Shown here: positions 23,348 to 35,462 of the stretch, piece after piece
Numbering within the stretch: position 1 is the first letter of the stretch
Layout: every line of letters begins with the position of its first letter
From: Actinostola sp. cb2023
Lineage: Eukaryota > Cnidaria > Anthozoa > Actiniaria > Actinostolidae
Assembly: GCA_033675265.1 (NCBI GenBank)
Contig: JAUJYZ010000448.1
Coordinates: forward strand, 240,001 to 304,000
DNA: 64,000 nt
Direction of reading: 5' to 3'
Program-made: the position numbers and the translations under genes
The notes under the pieces: model-generated
The model's input: the letters and a program-made list of their open reading frames with translations, nothing else
Database searches by the model: none
Told to the model about the DNA's origin: nothing

Positions 23348-25048
23348 TTGAGGATATACCTCGACCCCAAGGATCTAAATGCTGCAATAAAAAGAGACCA
23401 TCACGTGACACCGACCCTCGAGGAAATCCTACCGAAGTTGAGCGAATCAAAATACTTCTCTATCCTCGACGCGAAAAGCGGATATTGGAATGTCGTACTC
23501 GATCAAGAGTCCACCTATCTAACAACCTTCAACTCATCCTTTGGAAGATACAGATTCCTACGCATGCCGTTTGGTCTAAGAATGTCTCAAGATGTCTTCC
23601 AACAAAAATCGATCAAACGTTTGAAGGTTGTGATGGAGTCGGTCATAGGTATCGCAGACGACATTGTAGTATACGGCAAAACGGAAGAAGATCATGACCA
23701 GCACCTACATGATATGATGAAAAGATGTGAAGCTACCGGTCTGAAGCTCAATCCAGACAAATGCCACATAAAGCAGCGGAAGATTAAATTCTTCGGCATC
23801 ATCTGCAGCGAAGACGGTATACAACCCGATCCTGCGAAATCATCAACACTAAAACAGATGAAGGAACCAGCCGACCGCCGAGAACTACAGTCCTTCCTTG
23901 GCCTAGCCACATACATGGGACCGTTCATCCCGAACCTAAGCATTTTTACAGCACCACTAAGAGAGCTTCTGAAGGACGACAAGACCTTTGAATGGAACTC
24001 CGAGTATCAGAAGGCGTTTGAACGAATCAAGAAATCAATCAATGAAGAAATCACACTAACATACTTCGACGACAAGAAAGAAGTCGCACTCCAAGTAGAC
24101 GCTTCGAAGAAAGGCCTTGGGGCAGCACTAATACACGACGGCAAACCTGTAGCCTTCGCAAGCAAGGCACTAACAGACGTCGAAACAAGATACGCAAATA
24201 TTGAGAGAGAACTACTGGCAGTCGTGTACGGATGTGAACGTTTTCACGCCTACCTCTTTGGCCGACCATTTACAGTTCAGAGCGGTCATAAACCACTTGA
24301 GAGCATCCATCTGAAACATCTCACAGCAGCTCCACCGCGCCTGCAGAGAATGCTACTGAGGCTACAACCATATGACCTCAAAATACAATACCTACCCGGA
24401 AAAGACATGCTGCTCGCAGACGCACTATCTCGACTGTCACCGGAAGAGGAATTCCCCATAAAGGAAATGAACGTACAGATTCACGAGATTTATCCTCAAT
24501 TTAGCAAAGAGATGATCGACAGGATCAGAGAAAGCACAAGTGCAGATCAAGAACTGATTCCTCTCAATAAAATAGTATACGAGTGTTGGCCAGCAACCAT
24601 CAAGCAAGTTCCAAAGTTACTGAAGCCCTACTGGTCATTTAGAGATGAGATATCCATTGACGATGGAATAATGACAAAAGGCCAGAGAATCATGATACCA
24701 TCAGCCCTACAGAACGAAATATTAGAGAAACTATACGCAGTCCATCAAGGTGCAGCGAAAACAAAACTAAGAGCAAGATCGTCGATATACTGGAGAAACA
24801 TGAACGACGACATCGATAAGATTACCCAGTCTTGCACTATCTGCCAAGAATACCAACAGAGCAACCCCAGACAACCACTCATACCATCTGAAATACCATT
24901 AAGGCCATGGCACACCATCAGTACTGATCTATTCTACTTGAACGAAGCGGAATATCTTCTAATAGCCGACTACCGCTCGAAGTACCCACTGGTGAGGAAG
25001 ATTCCCAAAGGACAAAGTAGTAGTAGAACTGTCATTGAAATGATATGA
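23348..25048 (+). pseudogene. Gypsy RT, RNase H and integrase N-terminal part
   Basis: A 566-codon open frame. RT motifs: LDAKSGYWNV, RMPFGLRMS and the catalytic box GIADDIVVYG (A-D-D in place of Y-x-D-D, as commonly seen in this lineage). RNase H follows: LQVDASKKGLGA, then the E of NIERELLAVVYG and the altered strand VQSGHKPLES, where D is usual (VQTDHKPLE), so one catalytic acidic residue appears replaced. The integrase zinc region has AVHQGAAKTKLRA and SCTICQ; the core starts with the first catalytic D in STDLFYL. The frame ends in TGA at 25046-25048, before the rest of the core. Confidence 0.92.
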
Positions 25049-25755
25049 TGAAGCAAATATTCAGCGAACATGGCATATCCAAGATCGTAAGGTCAGACAA
25101 CGGCCCCCAATACGACAGCACCGCATTCAAGGAATTTGCCAATGCATACGGATTCAGGCATGTAACCACCAGTTCCCCTCGTTATCCACAGAGCAACGGT
25201 TTCATAGAAAATCAAGTAAAGACAGTAAAGACAATACTACAGAAGGCACAAAGGTGTCATTTCCAATCCCAATCGACAACAAACTACCATCACCATCTGA
25301 ACTCCTACTCGAACGAAAGATACACGACAACCTACCTCGCACAATCCTGAGAGACAACAACAACGAAGACGTTATCAAAAGGCTAGAAGAAAGACAGCAA
25401 ATCCAGAAACACTATCATGACCGAAACACCAGAACTCTTCCAGACCTACAACCAGGCCAAAACGTGACCAACAACCCACAAATGGCAACCAGCAAAGATC
25501 AAGGAAAAGCTAGAAGACGTACCAAGATCCTGTCGAATTGCCACCCCAATGGGAGGAGAACTGCGTCGGAACAGAACACACATCCGAGAAGCAACACCGC
25601 CCTCGACAACAAAACCGCAAACCGAAAGCAACCAAGTTCCCAAGGACGCGACTCTACCGAAGGAAATTCCAACAGACAACCATCGCTGTCCACCACCTGG
25701 AACAACAGCAACACGCAGCGGCAGGATCATAAAGCCACCTGATCGTTATGTATAA
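25045..25755 (+). pseudogene. Gypsy integrase core end and C-terminal tail
   Basis: Starts immediately after the stop of the preceding frame and supplies the second D (SDNGPQYDS) and the E (SNGFIE) of the DDE core. It then breaks into three frames (25045-25350, 25254-25742, 25549-25755). The last ends TRSGRIIKPPDRYV, the typical C-terminus of this lineage. Confidence 0.88.
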
Positions 25756-25870
25756 GGAACAATGAACATTGCACAAAGAAACGTTGCATGCATGAGCAAC
25801 CATTATAAAAAATGTTACTGTAACAAATGATTCTTTATATCCATATTGATTCCAAGAGAAATCCCTTACG

Positions 25871-25890
25871 GAAAGGGGGATGTAATGATA
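25871..25890 (+). other. Polypurine tract and probable 3' LTR start
   Basis: GAAAGGGGGA followed by TGTAATGATA. This is the priming tract and TG start expected at the 3' LTR. Its downstream end is unknown. Confidence 0.5.
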
Positions 25891-26819
25891 TGAACATTAT
25901 TCGTAATCTAATCCCCCGTCACGCAAAACAACCTTATGTATTCGATCATTGTAATCTGATCGTCCTCTTATGTATACACAAGCAAGACACTGTACACGAT
26001 TTCGTAAGGCTAATAAAACTACTCTTATACTCTGACTACATAATAGATGAACGCTTATCATTACAACAAGTATGCTTGAACTTTGATACGATTTTAATAT
26101 AACTCTCTGTGAACTAGGGCACCTGACTCTGATTAGTTTCCCAACTATTTCAGGCACTCTAGCACCAATTAATTTTTAAGTATCAAACCTGTAAATATAT
26201 TTTTGTACAAATTAATTATGTGAATAAAACAATTGATTGATTGATTGAAGAATTGGGATATCCCTATGGTAGTTTAAATTTCGAAGGCCGTGGCCGTAGT
26301 TTCCCGGGAGTTTGTATATGCACAGGTAGCCCAACTGGGTATCTATGAGAGGCTTGTTATCGAGCTGTATATAAGGCTTTGTATGGGACCTTAGGCTCTG
26401 GTCGATAACTCCGTAAATCATAAAGTCAATGAACTCTAACCTTCCTGTAGTGTTGTTTGTGTCGTTGTTGATCTCTGGTAGCGATTTCAGGTCATTCCGG
26501 CGATTTTTAGCTGCGCTCTCCCCCCACTACTAAGAAGAAGGAAATTAAAGGTAGGAGACTAGCAATGGCCGATCGGACTGACCCACTCTCGAGAATCGTT
26601 TTTTTTCTCCACTAAACCACGTCCCTTTGCTTCGATACTCTGCAGCACGAAAGACAGATAGATTTCCTCGAAGTTCATCAAAAAAAGTCCGATAAAACTT
26701 CTACTGCGGAGGCAGCAATCCAGCGAGATCATCGAATAAACAGTCATTTCAAAACACTAAAAGCCGTGGCAAGATAAACCTGTGCAGCTCGGAAACCGTT
26801 GAGTCGCGGTTGGCCTGGG
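25891..26819. other. Possible LTR remnant, then non-coding DNA
   Basis: About 300 bp after the polypurine tract may be LTR. An AATAAA followed by ATTG repeats at about 26222-26247 looks like a retroposon 3' tail. Nothing else was recognised. Confidence 0.4.
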
Positions 26820-27054
26820 CGCGAACCAAATTCTTCCGAACGAGTGTCCCCATGGTCTGGAAATGCGAAACGTTTAATTCTACCGTAAAACGCAACTGAG
26901 ATATGATTTTTCCGCTTAGCTTCCTTGAAAAAGTCTTCATATTGTCTTATTTTCAAAGTGAGCAGCATAATATAAGCTTAACAATAGTTCGAGAGCAAAA
27001 TCAAGTCGCATTTCCAGACCATGGGGACACTCGTTCGGAAGAATTTGGTTCGCG
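26820..27054. mobile_element. Inverted-repeat element, 49-bp perfect arms
   Basis: 26820-26868 and 27006-27054 are exact complements (CGCGAACCAAATTCTTCCGA ... TCGGAAGAATTTGGTTCGCG). The unit is 235 bp with a non-coding centre. Confidence 0.85.
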
Positions 27055-27921
27055 TAAATCGGTGCGCGCCAACATTTCCTTCTGGAGTGAACCTTAAAAT
27101 CCTAGATCCGCCCCAGCATACTGTATAGAGTGTATATATTTGTGCTCGTCAGTCGGCTCTAAGTTGGCCGGGTAAGTTCAATTCGTTGCTTTCAACTGAC
27201 TTCTGGCCGATCGGTGTAATACTTCAGTTTAACTTCAAGTTTGTATAACTGATAAAGGCTTTCAAGGCTTCCATGTTATGTGCCTCTGCTTCAGTTCGCG
27301 AATTATCGGAATGTTGACATCGAGCGAAGAGTCGCTACGTAGACCTCGTGGCATTGATTGCTCTTCGTTTTTCGCTGCTGGGAGATCTTCTCGTCTTTGA
27401 CTACGCACCGAACACTCTGACGAGTAAAGAGTGCAAGATTTCCCTCGAAAAATTCCACATGAAGTGCCTTCTCAGTCCAAAATAGCCGTCTTCTTCGAAT
27501 TCGGAAGAATCCCTCAAGAGTTGCTGGATACCGGATATTGCGCAACTTTGCAGATTCATATCAAACTTATGTTATACAAAAGGTCATTGTTTCACATATG
27601 CAGATGAGGCGAGTCTAGCTTGTTTAGGCGAAAAACAGCATGATTTTGATACATTTTTGCTTTTTACTGCATTGTTAAAATACAAATCAAAAACCTACCA
27701 ACGGAATATCAAAGACGAATATGTAAGGAATGAATAAGCTGGCAATTCAAGCACAAATAAAGAGGTTTGAATTTAAGGTGGCATTTTCCGTTTCTTCAAA
27801 GTCAATCGAACTGAAATCTCTGAAGAGATATAGGAGAGCGTGACATACGCTGCACACAAAATCCCTCTGAATTCTTTGGGAATTGTGTCAATCAAAAACC
27901 TACCGCCGGATTCTAATGCTC
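27055..27921. other. Non-coding stretch
   Basis: No supported gene or repeat. Confidence 0.5.
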
Positions 27922-28450
27922 TGTAATTGTACGCGCATTTTGATATAAAATACATGTATATTAAACTTAATTAAGCGGTGGCAAAATGAAATCTAAAACT
28001 CTTTGTTTGGTAATTGTGAACATCATATTGGTGCTCTGTATCTCGGTCTGTATGTAGAAGCTACATAGGCCGGCGAATTCGCAAATAAATTATGGCTCGG
28101 AAAGGACGTTTTTTGAAGGCAATTTCCAATATTTACACGCACGAGATCAATAAGTTAGTTCGAATTTGTGATGTATTTTCCCGTTGAGGAAACATATGCA
28201 GCTTTTCCATCCTCTCTTATATTTTAGCTACCTGATTTACACATTGTCAAAGGAAAAATACGAATTCAGAAATGATAAACCAGTCACGTACGAATCTGCT
28301 TTATTTAGCGGTCATAGTGAACAAATTGCTGGATCAATCGGGCCTCACGTGCATTAGTAAACAAAGCATTAACAAAAAACGTTGTCCGCGTGATACTGGA
28401 TCCCAACAGGAGCAAATGTTCAATGATGCAGGACATAAGTTTGATATGCT
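27922..28450. repeat. Segmental repeat, copy 1 (about 500 bp)
   Basis: Aligns with 30781-31262 in the same orientation, for example ATGAAATCTAAAACTCTTTG, CAGTCACGTACGAATCTGCT and CCGCGTGATACTGGATCCCA in both. Several indels separate the copies. It is probably an unidentified dispersed element or a local duplication; no protein is preserved. Confidence 0.85.
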
Positions 28451-30246
28451 GACGCCCCCCAAAAATAAAATACGGGCTGTGTTTTATAACTCGTGCCGGC
28501 CAAAGGCCTGGGCACGAGTAATAATAATGTTCGTATATAACTTTTATGATAATCACAACTGAATGTCCGTCCACTATCGCCCCGAATGTTTTAGTTAGCT
28601 ACGATACGAGAATTAGCGATTTCCTCGATTTTCCTCCAAAATACATCATTGTGAAACTGACAAAACTCCATTTTCTCAGCAAACTTCATCTCTGTTCTTG
28701 ATATTCGCGATTTTTTTTTTGTCTCTTTATTAACTCGCCGACAACAGTCATTTCAATTCGACTATTTCAGGATCCCTCCTGTTTTTTTTTTTTTCAACGG
28801 ACGACCTATAAGCATACTGGGTAATCACGGAACAATTTGCAAGCGACAGGCGGCAATTCCAGCTTTATGGAGTTTTTTAAGCCTTTTATCACCTGGACAT
28901 ACAGGCAAGACAATGCACCGGTTGCATACTAGTCGAAAGTCGCCAAAACAGCCCGGCTTAAGTAGATCCTGGAATTCACCACAGATAGACCACGATCACG
29001 ACAAGCCGATTTCACTTTCCGATCCGCCATTTTGGAATTCTTTCATTCCTCAGGGTCTGCCGATTCTCTGTTGTGAAATCAATATTAATAATAAAGACTT
29101 TATTTAACGAGAATAATACTAAATAGTAAGTTATCGTAAAGAGAGTGACGTGTTGTTCAGTTTTGACGTTCTCAGACTGACAGTAGATACTCGGCGAGAG
29201 CCGCCAAAATGTTCGAGTTTTGACATATTGACGCAATCCGCGCCATTTCTATCTCTACATGGACTTCGCGCATGCGCAGACGTTTATCTCCCGTGTTCCA
29301 TTGGGAATATATATTTGATTAGACTCGTGTCAGCTAAAGAGAAAAAAACATGTTTGTATGAATAATACATTAGTGTGGGTAGCGATTACCGGTGCTCAAT
29401 GAACTACAGTTAGAGTAGTAAGAAATATTGTTATCTCATCGAGGATTAGGCTTATACTGGGTTCGTAAAAAGTTCGTTAATCATTTACCGTCAGAACGGC
29501 CTAAAAAACCTTATTAATATTGATTACTAAAGACTGCTGCCTCAAGATTGACAATTTGGATGTATGGTATATATATGAGAGATGTTCGCACAAAAGGGGG
29601 CTTAATTCATTTGGGTGTGGCTTCCAATTTATCAAATATTTCATGAATCGAATTTATCAAAGGGGTCTAACAACGAAACTACTTTTTGTGTGATCAGATC
29701 TCATATATCTGTAAGGGTCTGTAAGTATACAAATATTTTCATTTTGTTTATATATTCCTTTATTTCTTTAGTACGGCAGTTCATTTGCAAGCAAAAATGT
29801 ACGTGATTGGATATAGAATTTGATATAAAGTTCAAGCTATAAATGACGCATGCGCAGTTGTACGGTTTCACAACACGAAGTATTTGTCGAATTTTCTCTG
29901 AAAGGTCTGTAAGTGACTGAAGTACGTTATGGACATGTTTATCAATCAACTACATTGAAATATCAATGAAAAACGGAACTGATAACGACCTAAAATAGTT
30001 CAAGTCCACTGTGAATAGACAATATATTTTAAAAGTAGATTTGATGTCGAAAGTCTTACCTGCACTTCGCAACTTAATGGGAAGTTGCGCTTCGTTTTTC
30101 TCTTCAACTCAGGCGACAATTTATTCACCAGCCATCTTATTCTTTGAGAAGACAACCTATAGTCGAGGGAAATCCGATCTTTAAAACATTTTTCTTGACG
30201 AAATTGACCGAAGCAAATTGCTCCATATCCGGCCGCCATTTTTTCG
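28451..30246. other. Non-coding stretch
   Basis: No supported gene. A small GC hairpin (TCGTGCCGGCCAAAGG... complement) lies near 28490-28516. Confidence 0.45.
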
Positions 30247-30430
30247 TTTACGGGAAGTTAACGGGAGCATGTGAGCACCCGTAAACTTTCCCGTGAATTA
30301 ACGCAAAAAATAACGGGTCCGAAAATAACGCGCACTTTGAGAAACACCACTATAGTTTATCGGGAAGTTTACGGGTAGATTAACCGGCGGGCCCGATAAG
30401 TTACCGCGCGCTTCGAGAAACGGGCCCCTG
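30247..30430. mobile_element. GC-rich MITE-like sequence
   Basis: Several inverted partial copies of TTTACGGGAAGTT and AACTTTCCCGT-like words end in GAAACGGGCCCC. The end resembles GGGCCCGTTTCTCGAA-type MITE termini; boundaries are uncertain. Confidence 0.4.
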
Positions 30431-30780
30431 GAACGAACTGAACTGACCGAGGCACACGTTTTCATTCTCACCCCAGACAATTTTATGTGAACCACTTTAT
30501 AAAGGTATTCTTGGAAAAAGGACAATCCTGGCAAGGAAACTCAAGCCATTCAGAATTAGCTCGTTGATTAGATAGGCCGGGAATATTCCGTCCCTCCAAT
30601 TACGAGATGTGTAAAACCTGTCTAGCAAGAGTTGCTTTAAATACCGCCGGGCCAGCTCAGAATTTGTATAAACGACCAACATCGAGAAAACATACTTAGA
30701 TTTGGAGAACTACATGTAGTCAGCTAGATATAGTTTTAATATACGTGATTGATTATGACAACTGACAACTGAACTTGCAC

Positions 30781-31262
30781 TGTAATGTTACGCGCGTTTT
30801 GAAATAAAATACATGTATATTGGATATAATTAAGCTGCGTCAAAATGAAATCTAAAACTCTTTGTTTGGTAATCGTGAACATCATATTGGTGCTTTGAGT
30901 TGGTGCTCTGTATGCAGTAGCCGTACACAGGGGAATTCGAAAATACATTATGGCTCGGAAAGGACGTTTTTTGAAGGCAATTTCCTCCTATGTTGACGAA
31001 ACATATGCAGCTTACCATCCTCTTTTATATTTTTTTTACACATCAGTGAAAGGAAAAAGATGATTTGAGAAATGATAAACCAGTCACGTACGAATCTGCT
31101 TTATTTAGCGGCCACAGAACAAATTGCTCGATCAATCGGGCCTCAAAGCACCTTTGTAATTCAATCATTTTGCGCAAGCGCATTAACAAAAACGTTGTCC
31201 GCGTGATACTGGATCCCAACAGAAGCAAATCTTCAATGATGCAGGAAATAAGTTTGATATGC
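30781..31262. repeat. Segmental repeat, copy 2
   Basis: Second copy of 27922-28450, 2.86 kb away, same orientation. It carries an extra 30 bp (AAGCACCTTTGTAATTCAAT region) relative to copy 1 and lacks other parts. Confidence 0.85.
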
Positions 31263-31403
31263 GGAATAATGACGTCATCCGTCTGCTCCAGAATCTGGAA
31301 TTATTCCTATTCCAAGGGAAATTCGCGAACAGAGATTCGTAATTCGTTCTAAAATTTGCATTTTCGAGTTTAATTAGTAAATAAACCCCTTCTGGCGACT
31401 GCA

Positions 31404-31542
31404 TGGTATATCGGCTGATAATGTTCGCGACTGAGAGATGGTCCGAAAAATGAACAGTTGGCCGAGAAGCGAAGTTTCGAGGGCAACTGTGATATTTTGA
31501 GGACCATCTCTAAGCCAAGGACATTATCAGCCGATATACCAG
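31404..31542. mobile_element. Short foldback element
   Basis: TGGTATATCGGCTGATAATG pairs with CATTATCAGCCGATATACCA; inside, GAGATGGTCC pairs with GGACCATCTC. About 139 bp in total. Confidence 0.8.
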
Positions 31543-31996
31543 TAAGCCAGAAAGGGCTTTATTTATTTTATAACCCTTCGATAAATTTTTTATAGCTAAT
31601 TGCATAATCGTTGTCGAGTTGAAAATCATAAATCATAGAAGCTGAGACCGCAAGAATGGATGGGAAATCAGTTCATGAGCCACATTACATACATATATAT
31701 TCATTGTTCTCGTAGTTTTGAAGGTATTAATATGAGCTATTTAACTAAGATCCTACAAGTCTGGATAAAAAGGTCGACCATTTGACGGTGTTATTTGATA
31801 GTTTTAATTTCCCAGAATTCTTGCAATTAGCTATATTCACGGGATGTATTTGCAATTGGTAAGTCTGATTGGACAACGTAAACTATTGCTCATTAATAAT
31901 ACATGGTTACTGACATTGAATACTTATTATTAAACATTTTACTCACTATCTCGCATCTGATTGGCTGAGAGCATGCAGTTAATTCTCGATAGCATG

Positions 31997-32057
31997 TGAA
32001 CTTGACAGGATAAATCTATTATCTGCTGCAGATAATAGATTTATCCTGTCAAGTTCA
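31997..32057. repeat. Perfect 61-bp palindrome
   Basis: Two exact 30-bp arms (beginning TGAACTTGACAGGATAAATC) meet at a single central T. This can form a cruciform with almost no loop. Confidence 0.95.
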
Positions 32058-32060
32058 TTC

Positions 32061-33217
32061 AAGGTCAAAAAGAGTGGTAGGTTTGCAGTGTCAATGGCCA
32101 TGGCAGCATTTACTGACCTGATTATAATTGTGTTCTCACTTATACAAAATGTTTAATTAAACAATTATTGAATGAGGTTGAGCATGATATCGTAGATTAT
32201 CAAGACCGAGAGTGCAGTCAAGAAGAGAATGGAACGGAATGTCCTCCATTACTGCATTGCTCAAATGGTTGCTGTGTTCGTGTTGGCTGATATAACGATA
32301 TCGCTACGACTGATTGCATGAATAGCTATATAGCGAAGTAATAAACGATAGCCTATAATTTCAATGAAACACCACTGAAATAATCTTGGGTTTCCTGTGT
32401 TGAAATAGGGTTTCATATTGGCTACAATTCGAGATTTCTGTTCCCTTATCGATCGAGATGATTTTCGGAGCACGCAATACTTATGATCAGCGGTGGTAAT
32501 AACAACAACATGGTGCTCGAACTTTGGTGATACGATGTTATGTTCTCCTTGGTTGTACTTACACTCGGAAAAGAAAAGCGAAAGCTCGACATGTTCATAG
32601 CGACTGTTCATAGTGACTAGCGAGATTGTCTTACCAGCCTAGCCTCCTCCGCAGTCAACTCCTTTGTCGAATATCAGTTGGGATTCCTGTTGGGATTGGG
32701 ATTCCTTTATAACCACAGGAATCCCAGTAGCAGCCGTGTACGGCGAGGGATAGATGAAAGTGTGTTGGAAATCATGCGAGAACTGATAAACACACATCTA
32801 TAGTCTATATATTCAATTCTTATTCATCTATTGTATATGTCAAGGCAATTTAATGATGGCAAATACTTTATTTTACCTCACATCGACTGTTTCAAGTTCG
32901 ACCAAAATACTACTGTGCATAAATAATGTTGCCCCTTTTAAAATACTTCAGCTTAGTACGTACTAATATTCAAGACTGGCTTTTCATTACGTGCAAATGT
33001 GACTTAAAGAAAGCCAGTGTTCACTCATCAGAAAGCCACGTGAAGCACAGGAAGCCCAAACATATAAGTCAACTTATCTCATGTCATTATCATTTCCTGA
33101 AATGTATTTTTATTAATATAGTTATAGAATGCATCCTGGCTGCAATTATCGAAGATTTAAAATAGCTTTATAGTATCCAGGTTAAAAATTTATCCATCTC
33201 TTATTTATTAACAAGAC
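32061..33217. other. Non-coding stretch
   Basis: No supported gene. An inverted GGGATTCCTGT/ACAGGAATCCC pair lies at about 32670-32725. Confidence 0.5.
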
Positions 33218-33708
33218 GCTCAATGAGCGTACACTCGGGCATTATGACAAGGACAATGTCAGTTGCATGACGAGGGACCTGACAATGACTGACAGTGCGT
33301 TTGTATGTGAGAGCGTATTTAAGAGGAACTGATGGATGGCTTGCCTTGGATACAACATAATTTCTCTTCTGCACAGGTCAACTGCTTCTTTCACTTCTAG
33401 TCGTCGAAGACGATGACTTAGCACTATCTCAGTATCTGCCCTGAGCGAACAATACTTCGGATTAAGTTCGATATACGCTCGGAAACTATTTGACACGTTT
33501 GAGCGATGTTTGAGCGAATCATGCTTTCGGATTTATAGTTCGATAGGCGTTCGGAAACTATTCGATCCGTTTTTGGCGACCATGAATATGCAACCTCACA
33601 GACGTACCTCGAAGAGTCGGAGATCTTTATCGATGTTCACCGACACAAATAGTCTCCCTCGTCACGCAACTGTCATTGTCATAATATCCGACTAAACGCT
33701 CATTGAGC
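33218..33708. mobile_element. TIR element, about 490 bp
   Basis: GCTCAATGAGCGT..CGGGCATTATGACAA at the left pairs with the right end ..TTGTCATAATATCCG..ACGCTCATTGAGC with a few mismatches over about 60 bp. The interior has a duplicated GATA.GCGTTCGGAAACTAT-like word. No coding sequence. Confidence 0.75.
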
Positions 33709-34118
33709 TTCTTCTTCTGTAATAGATCCCTAAAATCTAAGGAAGTTTTGACTTCGATTGTATTTTTGCCGTTCACTGAGCTGTTTAGAGCGTGGAAATT
33801 CTGTTTTAAATAGCGCTACGCGGCGGTTCTAAAATTAGGTCGCGTAATAGATGTATGACTAACACAAGGATCATACAACTGTCATCGTACTGAAAAGAAA
33901 ACGGAGAAACCTACATTTTATCATGAAAACACTGTTTATTTTCAAAACAATTGTCAGTAAAAAAAACTAACAAAATCGGACTGAAGGATATGAAAAATTT
34001 GGTTTGTTTGTCTGAGTTGTGACGTCACTAATTAATGCGCTTCGCTATTGTGCAAGTATATAAATAGCCTAAAACTACTTTTGTACGATCTCGATTTTCG
34101 AACATTGACCTTGCTCGC

Positions 34119-34304
34119 CTTTGCTTTAATGTCCTTATTATGAATCTGCTTTAACACCTGGACCATCGTTCTTATCTAAAGAGATATTTAACTACGTAAT
34201 GGCAAAAATCTAGTCAAGTGACCTATTTTACATAATATCTCCTTTAAAATGAATGATGGTCCAGGTGTTAAGGCAGATTCATAATAAGGACATTAAAGCA
34301 AAGG
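34119..34304. mobile_element. Foldback MITE
   Basis: CCTTTGCTTTAATGTCCTTA... and its complement at 34255-34304, arms about 50 bp, almost perfect; total 186 bp. Confidence 0.85.
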
Positions 34305-34319
34305 TAAAAACACAAAAAT

Positions 34320-34521
34320 AAGGTAGCAAGGAAAGAGTCTATTGACTTGTCTTTTGACACATAAATTCCGTATGAAGTTCTAGTTCGACTAACATTACTT
34401 TACCATCTTCTAATTCGAGGTTCTTGAAAAGAATAATATATATGTAGCAAGTAACGCAATATTTAGCGAGAACTGTGCGAAGTCCTTAATTTGAATAAGG
34501 TCTATTAGTATTCTGTATCAG
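34320..34521. repeat. Partial copy of the repeat at 40885-41377
   Basis: 34320-34495 matches 40885-41060 nearly base for base. The following 28 bp match 41350-41377, so this copy lacks about 290 bp that the other has. Confidence 0.85.
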
Positions 34522-34759
34522 CACAGAAGGTCTGTCTTTTTCGATTTTAAAATTTACAAAATCAGTACATGAACATTGTAATCAAACTCTCCTTAAAAAT
34601 AAAGTAATTATAGCTGAACTGACCAGTGATGTTCTCGTTCAAAAGCTGTTTACCTTTAATATTAATCAATGATAATTGCCTAATAGCAAGCTATTCCAGG
34701 CAATGATGGTCAGGATAAGTTCTAGTGATACTATAGTTTATAGTACTTAACATATGTAT

Positions 34760-34905
34760 AGACCGAATGCAATAATGGCGTCCAAATTCTGGACTGACTA
34801 ACCTCGTGTTCATGTGGAAACACAAAAGCATTTTCACCTGTATGAGAGGCTAGTCAGTCCAGAACAATGGCAATTGAAATTGGACACCATTATTACATTC
34901 GGTCT
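34760..34905. mobile_element. Foldback MITE, family A copy 1
   Basis: Ends AGACCGAATGCAATAATGGC and its complement. It shares sequence with 37776-37936 but its left arm is shortened by an internal deletion. Confidence 0.85.
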
Positions 34906-34974
34906 TTAATGAAGAAATTGTCAGTAAGGCACTTTGTTTAGTTATTTGTGAAAATGTTTATAAACGTTTGTGCA

Positions 34975-35265
34975 TACACCTATTTCAAAAAAACGTTGTC
35001 GCGTTCAAAGCAACTTGTAAGCGTCAAGCCAAGACCGAAGTGAATGCTGGTTTTGTGTTGGCAAATTATTCAAATCAGACCTATGTTCTATGGAACGAAG
35101 TGTGATACGCAAACAAGCACGTGAAAATGTTCACATTTTGTAATTAGTCCTTTTAGAAACAATTGTGATTTAAATAATTGTCAGCACATAACCAGCATGC
35201 ACTTCGGTCTTGGCTTGACGCTTGTTGCTTTGAACGTGACAACGTTTTTTCTGAAATAAGTGTAT
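34975..35265. mobile_element. TIR element with about 70-bp arms
   Basis: Left TACACCTATTTCAAAAAAAC and right complement, continuing through GTCAAGCCAAGACCGAAGTG on both arms. 291 bp, non-coding centre. Confidence 0.85.
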
Positions 35266-35462
35266 ATACAAGTGAACAAGATTGAATAAATATACGTCAT
35301 AATATATCAAGTTGCATTGGAAGCAGATTTGATTTTCTTCTGGATAATCTTATGTTAATTATCTCGGTCGGAATAATAAATACGTACAGTATATGTAAGC
35401 ATTTGCTCTTAAAATACATTGTTTTCGATTTCGTGCGTTCAACTCCCTTCTCCACTTTAACC

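Larger units (their letters stand above)
21713..25880 (+). mobile_element. Decayed Ty3/Gypsy retrotransposon (K02A2.6/Mag-like)
   Basis: Order gag, protease, RT, RNase H, integrase is that of Ty3/Gypsy. A polypurine tract (AAAGGGGGA) ends at 25880 and is followed by TGTAATGATA, a plausible 3' LTR start. A matching 5' LTR was not found: upstream of 21713 lies the G-rich tract. Several frameshifts and stops show it is inactive. Confidence 0.9.
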
